From Pararhizobium capsulatum DSM 1112 (GTDB lineage Bacteria > Pseudomonadota > Alphaproteobacteria > Rhizobiales > Rhizobiaceae): a stretch of DNA of 64,000 nt. The stretch's first letter is position 1; every line of letters starts with the position of its first letter. A program made the position numbers and the translations under genes. Location of the stretch: positions 3,602,001-3,666,000 of the forward strand of contig NZ_JAUSVF010000001.1 in the NCBI RefSeq assembly GCF_030814475.1, given 5' to 3'. This document shows, piece by piece, positions 25,236 to 33,125 of this stretch. The notes beneath the pieces were generated by a model that worked only from the letters and a program-made list of their open reading frames with translations, did not search any database and was not told where the DNA came from.

Positions 25236-28200
25236 ATGAACTTCTCCGCCTGGGCAATCCGAAATCCGATCGCACCGATCCTCGGTTTCGCGCTTCTCTT
25301 GTTCCTTGGAATTCAATCGTTTTTCGCGTTGCCGATCACGAAGTTCCCGAACATCGATGTTCCCGTCGTTGCGATCACTGTTACCCAGAACGGTGCCTCA
25401 CCGTCTGAACTGGAAATGCAGGTGACAAAGCAGGTCGAAGACGCGGTTGCCTCGATCGCAGGTGTCGATGAAATCCAATCGACAGTAACCGATGGAAAGT
25501 CGGTGACATCGGTCGTCTTCCGCATCGAAAAGCCGACCGAGGAGGCCGTGCAGGACACCAAGGACGCGATCGATCGCATCCGCAGCGACCTGCCAGCCGA
25601 TGTTGAAGAACCCGTGGTCACCAAGATCGATGTCGAGGGACAGGCGATCCAGACCTTCTCCGTGACATCGCCGGACATGACGCTGGAAGAGCTGTCATGG
25701 TTCGTCGATGACACGATCAAGCGCGCCCTTCAGGGCCAGATCGGTGTCGGTCGCATCGACCGTTACGGCGGCTCCGATCGCGAGATTCGCGTCGAACTCG
25801 ACCCCAACAAGCTCGATTCCTTCGGCATCACTGCGCCGGACGTGAACAACCAGCTGCGCAGCACCAACGTCGACCTCGGCTCCGGCCGCGGCCAGATCGG
25901 CGGCAACGAGCAGACGATCCGCACGCTCGGTGATGCCCGCAACGTCGCGCAACTTGCGAGCACCACCATTGCCCTGCCGAACGGCCGGTTCGTGAAGTTG
26001 TCCGATCTCGGCACCGTGACCGATACCTATGAGGAGCCGAAGTCCTTCTCGCGCTTCAATGGCGACGCGTCGGTTACCTTCGCGGTATTCCGATCGAAGG
26101 GCGCCAGCGAAGTGTCCGTCGCCGAAACCGTCGCCAAGAGCCTCGATGCGGTGCGTGCCGCGCATCCCGAGGTGAACATCGCGATGGTGGACGACGCCGT
26201 CTACTTCACCTACGGCAACTATGAATCCGCGTTGCACACGCTGACGGAAGGCTCGATCCTCGCCGTCCTCGTGGTGCTGCTGTTCCTGCGCAACTGGCGG
26301 GCAACCCTCATTGCCGCCGTCGCCCTTCCACTGTCTGCTATCCCGACCTTCTGGATCATGGACCTGATGGGCTTCTCGCTGAACCTCGTCAGCTTCCTCG
26401 CTTTGACGCTCGCGACAGGTATTCTTGTCGACGATGCGATCGTCGAGATCGAGAACATCGCGCGGCATATCAAGATGGGCAAGACGCCCTACCTTGCCTC
26501 GCTCGATGCCGCCGATGAAATCGGTCTTGCGGTTATCGCCACGAGCTTCACGATCATCGCCGTCTTCGTGCCGGTGTCGTTCATGCCGGGCATTGCCGGC
26601 CAATACTTCATCCAGTTCGGCCTGACGGTCGCCTTCTCCGTGTTCTTCTCGCTCATGGTGGCGCGTCTCATCACCCCGCTGATGGCCGCCTATCTGATGC
26701 GGCCGGAAGATGGCGTGGATGACCATCATGACAATGACGGCCGCCTGATGAAGGCCTATACAAGGCTGGTCAGCTTCACCACCTCGCGCTGGTACATGCG
26801 TTATGCGACGATGCTGGCCGCCTTCGGTTTCCTCGTCGGCTCACTCTACCTGATGGCGCAGGTTCCAGGCAGCTTCATGCCGCCAGACGATTCCTCGCGC
26901 GTCGTTCTCTCCGTCGAACTGCCACCAAACGCGACACTCGCCGAAACCGACACCACGACCACCCGTATCTATGATGCGATCCGCGATATCGATGGCGTCG
27001 ATAGTGTCTTCATCCTGGGCGGCGCTTCGCCGAAGGGCGATCTTGAACTGCGCCGTGCGACCGTTCGCGTCATCCTTGGCAAGATCGATCACTCGCTGGT
27101 CAAGACCCTCGTGAACAAGGGCCTCGGTGGCCTTCCCATCATCGGCCAATATATGCCGAAGATGGAATTGGAGGGTCGCACCCGTCCGCAGTGGGATGTC
27201 GAAAAGGATATCTTCGCCAAGCTCAAGGACATTCCTGACGTTCGCATCACCAAGCTTAACGACCGGGGCGAGCGAGAACTGACGTTCAACTTCCTGTCTT
27301 CTAACGAACAGGACCTGAACGATGCGATCGGCGTGCTTGAAGCAAAGCTACGCGCCTCGCCGATTCTCTCGAATGTCAGCTCGGAAGGCGCCCTGCCGCG
27401 TCCCGAGCTGCAGATCTTCCCGCGCAAGGATGAGATCGCCCGCCTCGGCATCACGCCGCAGCAGATTTCGCAGACGATCCGCGTGGCGACCACCGGCGAT
27501 GTCGATGCCGCACTCACCAAGATCTCGCTTGATGACCGGCAGATTCCGATCCGCGTGCAGACCTCGCTCGATGTCCGGCGCGATCTGCAGGCGCTCGGCG
27601 CGCTGAAGGTGAAGACGGCATCCGGTACCACGGTGCCTATCGATAGCGTGGTGGATCTCAACTACGCCGAAGGCCCGAGTTCGATCCTGCGTAATGCGAG
27701 AAACCGCGTTGCATCGATCGGTTCCGACGTGCCGCAGGGCACTGCACTCGATACCTCGACCGCCGAGTTCAAGCGGATCGTCAAGGAGACGAAGCTGCCG
27801 CCGACGGTAAGGCTCGCCGAAAGTGGTGACGCCAAGATCCAGAGCGAAATGATGCAGAGCTTCGGCAATGCCATGCTGCTCGGCCTGCTGATGGTTCTGG
27901 TCGTTCTCATCCTTCTCTTCAAGGATGTGATCCAGCCGTTCACCATCCTGCTGTCGCTGCCGCTTGCCATCGGTGGTGTTGCCGTTGCGCTGATCCTGAC
28001 GCGCAATGCGTTTTCGATGCCGGTCATGATCGGGGTGCTGATGCTCATGGGCATCGTCACCAAGAACGCGATCCTGCTGGTCGATTTCGCCGTCGAGATG
28101 AAGCGCCATGGCATGGGCCGCGTTCAGGCCATGATCGAGGCAGGCCGCAAGCGCGCCCAGCCGATCATCATGACCTCGATCGCCATGTCGGCCGGCATGA

Positions 28201-28541
28201 TCCCATCCGCGCTCGGCGTCGGTGAAGGCGGCTCGTTCCGCGCGCCGATGGCAATCGCCGTGATCGGCGGCATCATCGTCTCGACCGTGCTTTCGCTGCT
28301 TGTCGTGCCCTCGTTCTTCCTGATCATGGATGACCTGTCGCGACTGCTCGGCTGGCTCTTCGGCCGTCTCGTCGGCAAGAAGGACGACGAACCGGAAGTG
28401 TTGGAAAACGAAGCCCTCACCGGCATCGTCACCGATCAGGCGAAGACCATCACCGAGCTTCAGGAGCGTCTGGACAGGCTGGAAGGCCCCAAGCGCACCG
28501 GCAACGTCATCAGTCATCCGGCAGCACTGGCTGCGGAGTAA
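25236..28541 (+). CDS. RND efflux transporter permease
   Basis: This 1101-residue proton-driven inner-membrane pump is of the AcrB/HAE1 type. The N-terminal span FSAWAIRNPIAPILGFALLL is followed by porter domain 1, a middle span set (about 335-500) with the proton-relay segment TGILVDDAIVEIENI, then porter domain 2 and a second span set (about 870-1040, MGIVTKNAILLVDFAVEM). The C-terminal tail from about 1050 is a charged coiled-coil-like stretch (TITELQERLDRLEG), longer than typical. It is followed by the hairpin at 28561-28591. It probably exports drugs or plant/aromatic compounds; the substrate is unknown. Confidence 0.93.
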   Translation: MNFSAWAIRNPIAPILGFALLLFLGIQSFFALPITKFPNIDVPVVAITVTQNGASPSELEMQVTKQVEDAVASIAGVDEIQSTVTDGKSVTSVVFRIEKPTEEAVQDTKDAIDRIRSDLPADVEEPVVTKIDVEGQAIQTFSVTSPDMTLEELSWFVDDTIKRALQGQIGVGRIDRYGGSDREIRVELDPNKLDSFGITAPDVNNQLRSTNVDLGSGRGQIGGNEQTIRTLGDARNVAQLASTTIALPNGRFVKLSDLGTVTDTYEEPKSFSRFNGDASVTFAVFRSKGASEVSVAETVAKSLDAVRAAHPEVNIAMVDDAVYFTYGNYESALHTLTEGSILAVLVVLLFLRNWRATLIAAVALPLSAIPTFWIMDLMGFSLNLVSFLALTLATGILVDDAIVEIENIARHIKMGKTPYLASLDAADEIGLAVIATSFTIIAVFVPVSFMPGIAGQYFIQFGLTVAFSVFFSLMVARLITPLMAAYLMRPEDGVDDHHDNDGRLMKAYTRLVSFTTSRWYMRYATMLAAFGFLVGSLYLMAQVPGSFMPPDDSSRVVLSVELPPNATLAETDTTTTRIYDAIRDIDGVDSVFILGGASPKGDLELRRATVRVILGKIDHSLVKTLVNKGLGGLPIIGQYMPKMELEGRTRPQWDVEKDIFAKLKDIPDVRITKLNDRGERELTFNFLSSNEQDLNDAIGVLEAKLRASPILSNVSSEGALPRPELQIFPRKDEIARLGITPQQISQTIRVATTGDVDAALTKISLDDRQIPIRVQTSLDVRRDLQALGALKVKTASGTTVPIDSVVDLNYAEGPSSILRNARNRVASIGSDVPQGTALDTSTAEFKRIVKETKLPPTVRLAESGDAKIQSEMMQSFGNAMLLGLLMVLVVLILLFKDVIQPFTILLSLPLAIGGVAVALILTRNAFSMPVMIGVLMLMGIVTKNAILLVDFAVEMKRHGMGRVQAMIEAGRKRAQPIIMTSIAMSAGMIPSALGVGEGGSFRAPMAIAVIGGIIVSTVLSLLVVPSFFLIMDDLSRLLGWLFGRLVGKKDDEPEVLENEALTGIVTDQAKTITELQERLDRLEGPKRTGNVISHPAALAAE

Positions 28542-28555
28542 AGACCAGATCAAAC

Positions 28556-28596
28556 GAAAAAGCCCGGCCGCATCACTGATACGGCCGGGCTTTTCT
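28556..28596. terminator. Bidirectional terminator between RND pump and ureG
   Basis: AGCCCGGCCG (28561-28570) pairs with CGGCCGGGCT (28582-28591). T-rich on the plus side (TTTTCTTTG) and A-rich before the stem (GAAAA), so it can end both converging transcripts. Confidence 0.85.
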
Positions 28597-28612
28597 TTGT
28601 CTGTTTCAGGCT

Positions 28613-29224
28613 TCAAAGCCCGCCTTCGACCCGCAGGAATTCGACAATTCGATCGACACCATCGCCGCGCTTCATGTCGGAGAAGACAAACGGCTTCGAC
28701 TGGCGCATGCGGTCGGCATCGTTTTCCATCACACCGAGATCAGCGCCAACATAGGGCGCAAGATCCTTCTTGTTAATGACGAGTAAGTCGGAACGGGTGA
28801 TGCCCGGCCCGCCCTTACGCGGGATTTCCTCGCCCTGGCAGACGGAGATCACATAAATGGTGATATCGGCCAGATCAGGCGAGAAGGTCGCCGCGAGATT
28901 GTCGCCGCCGGACTCGATGAAAACCACGTCGAGATCGGGGATACGGCGGTTGAGGTCAGCGATGGCCTGCAGGTTGATCGTCGCGTCTTCACGAATAGCG
29001 GTGTGCGGACAGCCACCGGTCTCCACCCCCACAATACGATCCGAAGGCAACGCCTGCATGCGCACCAGCGCCTCCGCATCCTCACGGGTATAGATATCGT
29101 TGGTGACGACGGCGACCGAATACTGGTCACGCATCGCCTTGCAGAGCTTGTCGGTCAGCGCCGTTTTTCCCGAACCGACCGGGCCGCCGATGCCGACACG
29201 TAAGGGGCCGTTTGCAGATTTCAT
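28613..29224 (-). CDS. ureG: Urease accessory GTPase UreG
   Basis: This 203-residue GTPase drives nickel insertion into urease. P-loop [11 protein letters not shown] is at about residues 13-23; the metal-binding Cys-Pro-His is in [11 protein letters not shown] (about 67-77). The Walker B/switch is [18 protein letters not shown], and the guanine motif is NKKDLAP. ATG 29224 gives the family length. It is last in the urease cluster, separated from ureF by 209 bases with two long hairpins. Confidence 0.97.
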   Translation of the reverse strand: MKSANGPLRVGIGGPVGSGKTALTDKLCKAMRDQYSVAVVTNDIYTREDAEALVRMQALPSDRIVGVETGGCPHTAIREDATINLQAIADLNRRIPDLDVVFIESGGDNLAATFSPDLADITIYVISVCQGEEIPRKGGPGITRSDLLVINKKDLAPYVGADLGVMENDADRMRQSKPFVFSDMKRGDGVDRIVEFLRVEGGL

Positions 29225-29266
29225 CTTTCGAACTCCAATAAAACAACAGCATAGTAAAACTGGTCA

Positions 29267-29314
29267 CTGCATAATGCCTTAAACCGAAATCGGTTTAAGG
29301 AATAAATTATGCAG
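29267..29314. repeat. Long palindromic repeat between ureF and ureG
   Basis: CCTTAAACCGA (29277-29287) and TCGGTTTAAGG (29290-29300) form a perfect 11-bp palindrome around AA. It is flanked by outer arms CTGCATAAT (29267-29275) and ATTATGCAG (29306-29314). Similar AT-rich palindromes are, from memory, dispersed in Rhizobiaceae genomes. Confidence 0.7.
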
Positions 29315-29329
29315 CAGTCATAAAGTGCT

Positions 29330-29365
29330 ACAGCGCCGTGCGCCATATATGACGCACGGCGCTGT
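29330..29365. terminator. 13-bp hairpin after ureF
   Basis: ACAGCGCCGTGCG (29330-29342) pairs perfectly with CGCACGGCGCTGT (29353-29365) around a ten-base loop. It lies 68 bases beyond the ureF stop, with no clear T-run. It may terminate, stabilise or process the transcript before ureG. Confidence 0.5.
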
Positions 29366-29433
29366 GGTGGCGGATAGCGGCAAATGACGTATCCGCAGTG
29401 CTCGACTGAAGAGGTGAAACGCGCCGGGGCCGA

Positions 29434-30102
29434 TCAAGAGCGGAAAAGTTTGACCGTCTGTGTCTCGTGGCGCAATGCGGAAATATCGGCCTGAAGGGTA
29501 GCGGAGCCGAGATCGTCAAGCGTCGATCGCGCCGCCCGCTCCGCGGTTGCGACAATCGTCTGCTCCAGCGCGGCCAGCACAGAAACACCATCCTTCTGGC
29601 CGCAGACGCTGAGCCGGATGCCAGCGGATATACTCTGTGAAATGAAAGCATGCAGATAAGCGGCAACAGCTTTGTCGCACGGCACGCCATGCAGGCCGGC
29701 CACAAGACCAACAGCCACGGGATAGGCCATCTTGTCGTCCGCAACCCCGGCCGTTTGCGGCCATGCGCTGGCCGTTGTCAGAAATGCATCTCCCAGCAGC
29801 ATCGTCTCCTGGTGGCGCTCGCGCGAGCCGCTGAGCGCTTCGGCAAGCTCGGCGCACTGTGTCAATCGCCCGGCATCGGCGATCGCCCGATGGGCCTCGG
29901 CCAGAAGCACGGCATCGTTCCAGAGCGAACCCTGCGTCAGCAACGATGACAGCCATTCACCAAGTCCTGCACTTCCCGAAACCAGACCATCCTCGACCGC
30001 GCACTCAAGTCCGCCGGAATAGGCGAACGATCCGATCGGAAAGGCCGGCGACAGCCAGGACATCAATCGCAGAAGAGCGCCGAGCTCCTGATCGTCGCTC
30101 AT
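29434..30102 (-). CDS. ureF: Urease accessory protein UreF
   Basis: This 222-residue all-helical protein forms the UreD-UreF-UreG activation complex and acts as the GTPase-regulating platform. The conserved N-terminal segment RLMSWLSPAFPIGSFAYSGG (about 12-31) and the helix with AVGLVAGLHGVP are typical. The C-terminus ends in RHETQTVKLFRS, matching family tails. ATG 30102 overlaps the stop of the short upstream ORF (ATGA), so it may depend on translational coupling. It lies downstream of the inserted effector-like gene rather than directly after ureE, an unusual placement. Confidence 0.96.
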   Translation of the reverse strand: MSDDQELGALLRLMSWLSPAFPIGSFAYSGGLECAVEDGLVSGSAGLGEWLSSLLTQGSLWNDAVLLAEAHRAIADAGRLTQCAELAEALSGSRERHQETMLLGDAFLTTASAWPQTAGVADDKMAYPVAVGLVAGLHGVPCDKAVAAYLHAFISQSISAGIRLSVCGQKDGVSVLAALEQTIVATAERAARSTLDDLGSATLQADISALRHETQTVKLFRS

Positions 30103-30257
30103 TGCGGCTCAGCCACGTGCGTGGTGGGCATGGTCCTTGTCACGTCACCGCTTTCCAGACAAAGCAGCTCGCGCCGCAGATTATGAGGCAGAACGATGCT
30201 TTCTACCGGCTGCGACAAAGGTGCGCCGACGGGCAGATAGGAAGTAATGTGTTGCAT
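30099..30257 (-). pseudogene. Short ORF resembling a degenerate UreE N-terminus
   Basis: This 52-residue frame runs from ATG 30257 to a TGA that overlaps the ureF ATG. Its middle part, PVESIVLPHNLRRELLCLES, aligns with residues of the complete UreE in this window (PVATIALAH...LRRKLLHLE), allowing a three-residue gap; the first residues SYLPVG also fit UreE starts. After about 40 residues similarity ends. I read it as a leftover ureE fragment, now perhaps acting as a leader that couples translation to ureF. The similarity was judged by eye. Confidence 0.5.
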
Positions 30258-30368
30258 GAAGCTTTCCATTCCATGTGATGGATGACCATGGAAAACAATA
30301 ATCTTCGATGCAACAGGGAATGCATGGCGACAACAAGATTCCCGCGACCAAAACGACGGGTATAGCCT

Positions 30369-32015
30369 TTACATGTCTCTGCCGGCGGACGGGCTCCTCG
30401 ATCGGCCCTCGATCAATTGCTGTCGTTTGCTGGAAGGTCCTGAAGCTTCCGCCACACCGTCCGCATTGCTGTCGTTTGATATCTCCGAGTGCCCGCGCTT
30501 ACGACCTTGTTCCGGTGCTGGTGATGCCGCCTGCCGTGAAGTCGATGGGCCTGCCACGGCTAAACCCTCCGGCATTTCAGGTATCCTGCTAGACGATCGA
30601 GAACGATCAACAGAGAGATGGCGAATTTCCTGCGATGCCGGCTGTCGGGTTGTCGATGGGCCTGCGACAGGTGAGCCCTCACGTGTCGCAGGAATTCTGC
30701 CGGGCGATTGGGAATGGTCAACCGAATGGTCGACCGATGGATTGCGAAGCGCTCGCGATCCCGGCTGCCGGATTGTCGATGGGACTGTCATGGGTGAGCC
30801 CTCCCGCGATTCGGGGCCGCCGCTTGTAGAGCGGGAATGATCCGCAGATGGACCGTAAGCCTGCTGAGCAGCTACCAACGCCCCATGACGATCTCCTGAA
30901 TGGTATGCGTCAATTGCCTCCTGCTGGCCAGGAGCACTGGGAGGCCACTGCCGAACATATTCCATGAGGCTGGTGTCTCCTGACTGCTGGCTGGAGGAAT
31001 GGCTGATCCCACCCCATTCGGAACCGGAACCGTACCCAGGTTCTGGACTAAACAAGGTCCGTTGGGAGTCGTCGTCGCTGACATGATGATCTGACCGCGA
31101 GTCGGTTTCGTAATCGTCGGTTTCGTGATCGGAGCTTGACCAACCTTCGTAGCCCGCGTGGCCTCCATACCCGTAGCCCCCGTGGCCTCCATACACCCCG
31201 TTGTTTGAAATCGAATTTGCATCCCAAAACGAGGACAGTTCGGAGCTGGAACTACCGCGCTCCGGCCGCAGATCCATGCCGTAATCATAGGCCGGCCAAA
31301 TTTTTTCATCCGAGCCAAAATCAAGACTGCTATGCTCGCTGCCGGCAACGGAGCTGGCTGGCGAAACATCATTCATGTTCCAGAGCTGCCGCTGCGACGC
31401 ACTTGCGCCGCTGTAGCGCGCCGTGTCCAGCCTGCTCTTCTCCGTTGCAACGTCTTGCCGGTCGGAGAAGCTATCAACATTGTCCACGGTATGATCGGCG
31501 TACAAGGTGCTGACGCCTCTCATGCGATCGTCCACGGACGTACGAAGGTCATGCGCCGCGGTGAGAAGGGCGCCCACCTTTTCTCCGCTGAAGGCCGATC
31601 TTGTTCGGACACGGAAATCTGCCGCAACATTCATCTCCTCGGCGATTCCACCCAGGTCTCTCTCGAAGACGGTGTGCTGCACGTATTTATTGAGGATACC
31701 CAGCGCTGCAACGCGCTTGTCGACACCATCGCGACCAGGGGGCACACTGTCATCCAAAATCGATCCGATTTTCTCAACATGCCCACGAACGTTTGCGGCA
31801 AGCGGTTTGACGCCTGCCGCGCGTGAATTATGGACATTTAAAGGAATATAATCTGTCATCATTACATTCGTGGGCTCGTGGCACGATTGCAATGCTGATT
31901 GATGCACCTCGTCATAATGATCCAAGTGGGCGCTGCGAAAGCTGAGCTTCGCATGCTTCGCGAAGGTTACAAGGCGTTCGGAGGACTCAAGTTGCTGTTC
32001 TTCATACGTCGGCAT
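30369..32015 (-). CDS. Repeat-containing Ser/Pro-rich protein, candidate VirB/D4-translocated effector
   Basis: This 548-residue protein belongs to no family I recognise. Residues 1-200 look mixed helical and charged. About 200-330 is Ser/Gly/Tyr/Asp-rich, with a GYGGHAG-type run (274-291) and an acidic run (298-317). From 401 come three imperfect repeats of 37-41 residues, each with a [VA]xGPSTxRQ-like core. Basic GRKRG is at 504-508. The C-terminus has Arg at 531, 538, 540 and 546, close to the R-x7-R-x-R-x-R signal of Agrobacterium VirB/D4 substrates. ATG 32015 was chosen because the promoter -10 overlaps the upstream TTG (32081); ATG 32072 is the alternative. Preceded by a perfect vir box. 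There is no signal peptide. Confidence 0.75.
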   Translation of the reverse strand: MPTYEEQQLESSERLVTFAKHAKLSFRSAHLDHYDEVHQSALQSCHEPTNVMMTDYIPLNVHNSRAAGVKPLAANVRGHVEKIGSILDDSVPPGRDGVDKRVAALGILNKYVQHTVFERDLGGIAEEMNVAADFRVRTRSAFSGEKVGALLTAAHDLRTSVDDRMRGVSTLYADHTVDNVDSFSDRQDVATEKSRLDTARYSGASASQRQLWNMNDVSPASSVAGSEHSSLDFGSDEKIWPAYDYGMDLRPERGSSSSELSSFWDANSISNNGVYGGHGGYGYGGHAGYEGWSSSDHETDDYETDSRSDHHVSDDDSQRTLFSPEPGYGSGSEWGGISHSSSQQSGDTSLMEYVRQWPPSAPGQQEAIDAYHSGDRHGALVAAQQAYGPSADHSRSTSGGPESREGSPMTVPSTIRQPGSRALRNPSVDHSVDHSQSPGRIPATREGSPVAGPSTTRQPASQEIRHLSVDRSRSSSRIPEMPEGLAVAGPSTSRQAASPAPEQGRKRGHSEISNDSNADGVAEASGPSSKRQQLIEGRSRSPSAGRDM

Positions 32016-32078
32016 TTGAAATAACTTTCTTGAAAAAAATAAGCCCAGCGCTTCGACCAATTGGTCCAGCATTGCCCA

Positions 32079-32109
32079 CAATTAGGCGCGTCCGCTGCTA
32101 TGATTTCAA
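32079..32109 (-). promoter_or_regulatory. Candidate promoter of the effector-like gene
   Basis: On the minus strand, TTGAAA (32109-32104) and TAATTG (32084-32079) are separated by 19 bases. A start site near 32072 would put the vir box centre at about -54 and give a 57-base leader before ATG 32015. Confidence 0.4.
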
Positions 32110-32119
32110 GAAAAAGACG

Positions 32120-32133
32120 GTTTCAATTGAAAC
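32120..32133 (-). promoter_or_regulatory. vir box (VirG-binding site)
   Basis: GTTTCAATTGAAAC is a perfect 14-bp palindrome and fits every fixed position of the Agrobacterium vir box consensus TNCAATTGAAAY. It is the only such match I found in the window. A weaker related sequence TGCAATTGAGGT lies at 32201-32212. Confidence 0.7.
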
Positions 32134-32156
32134 ACGCCTTATCGATCACAGAATAG

Positions 32157-32186
32157 AAAAAGGCCGGCCCCCGCGAAGGACCGGCC
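32157..32186 (-). terminator. Terminator after ureE
   Basis: GGCCGG (32162-32167) pairs with CCGGCC (32181-32186). On the minus strand the hairpin is followed by a run of five T (complement of 32157-32161). It lies 56 bases after the ureE stop and ends the upstream urease transcript before the inserted gene. Confidence 0.75.
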
Positions 32187-32241
32187 CGGTGAATTTACCA
32201 TGCAATTGAGGTCACCGATGTATGATTGAGTTGAGGCAACC

Positions 32242-32712
32242 TCAGCCGTGGTGGTGATGCCCATGGGAATGTCCGCCCGTGCCATGATAGGCCCCGCGCA
32301 TCGGCTGGAAAGGCGTGTTCACCTCGCTCACCGTCGCGCCCAGCCCTTCCAGCATCGCGCGGATGACCAGATCCCGCAGGATGAAGATACGGTCCTCACG
32401 GATTTCCGCCGGAAGATGCCGGTTGCCGAGATGCCAGGCCAACTCTATCAGATGCAGCGGTCCGCGCGGCAGGATTTCGTAAAGCGGCTCTTCGATCGCC
32501 GTGATGCGGATGTGACCGCCACCTTCCAGCACGAGGAGATCGCCATCCGCCAGCATGGCCGGCTCCTTCAGATCGAGCATGACGACATCGTCATTTTCGA
32601 GATGCAGGAGCTTGCGACGCAGATGCCGCTGATCATGCGCCAGCGCGATCGTAGCGACAGGCGCGATATCGGCTGAGCCAGAGGACAGGACTTCCGTCGA
32701 GCGATAGGGCAT
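32242..32712 (-). CDS. ureE: Urease nickel metallochaperone UreE
   Basis: This 156-residue protein delivers Ni(II) to the UreDFG complex. The N-terminal peptide-binding domain (about 1-75, with [14 protein letters not shown]) precedes the metal-binding domain (about 76-145, conserved HLGNRH). The tail [10 protein letters not shown] is a His-rich nickel-binding extension. Its ATG overlaps the stop of the preceding monooxygenase-like gene by one base. Normally followed by ureF; here a terminator and a foreign-looking gene intervene. Confidence 0.96.
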   Translation of the reverse strand: MPYRSTEVLSSGSADIAPVATIALAHDQRHLRRKLLHLENDDVVMLDLKEPAMLADGDLLVLEGGGHIRITAIEEPLYEILPRGPLHLIELAWHLGNRHLPAEIREDRIFILRDLVIRAMLEGLGATVSEVNTPFQPMRGAYHGTGGHSHGHHHHG

Positions 32713-33008
32713 CAGACCACCTCGACCTTTTCCGGATGCACGACCTCGACCCGGCTTTCAGCCACCAGATCAGCCGTGGCCTTGCCGAAGGCGGCGATAT
32801 GGGCCGTCTCGAAATGCGCCTGAAGCGCCACGCGGCTTGACCAGTTTTCAACAAAAACCAAAGTCTCGGGTTCGCCGGGCTTCTGGTAGAGTTCGTAGTA
32901 GATGCAGCCGTCTTCGGCGCGGGTCTCGGCAATCAGCGGCTGGGCGGCAGCCAGAACATCAGCGGCCTTGCCGGGGTGCGCTTTAAGATAGGCAATAACG
33001 TAGATCAT
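32712..33008 (-). CDS. Antibiotic-biosynthesis-monooxygenase (YgiN-like) domain protein
   Basis: This 98-residue ABM ferredoxin-like protein has the typical pattern [19 protein letters not shown] (start), [20 protein letters not shown] and W..R..L..H in the [13 protein letters not shown] segment. Proteins of this fold act as quinol monooxygenases or heme-degrading enzymes, usually as dimers. It is co-transcribed between ureC and ureE (117 bases after ureC; one-base overlap with ureE). It has no established role in urease maturation. Confidence 0.88.
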   Translation of the reverse strand: MIYVIAYLKAHPGKAADVLAAAQPLIAETRAEDGCIYYELYQKPGEPETLVFVENWSSRVALQAHFETAHIAAFGKATADLVAESRVEVVHPEKVEVV

Positions 33009-33125
33009 GGGTACCTCGGAATAGGGACGGCAGGGTGATTGCCGTTTGTAACGGAGAATGTTGAACGAGGGGAGAGCTTGCGCGCTGTCTCTGTTTGCGG
33101 AGTCTTACCCCTCACCCGACCCCTC

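Noticed and set aside
30373..31851. Several plus-strand frames opposite the effector-like gene, considered as the true coding strand
   Set aside because: They are fragmented (155, 125, 164 codons). The minus strand has one uninterrupted frame with protein-level repeats and a matching promoter.
32120..32133. tts box or nod box in front of the effector-like gene
   Set aside because: The sequence lacks the longer consensus patterns of those boxes, while the vir box fit is complete.
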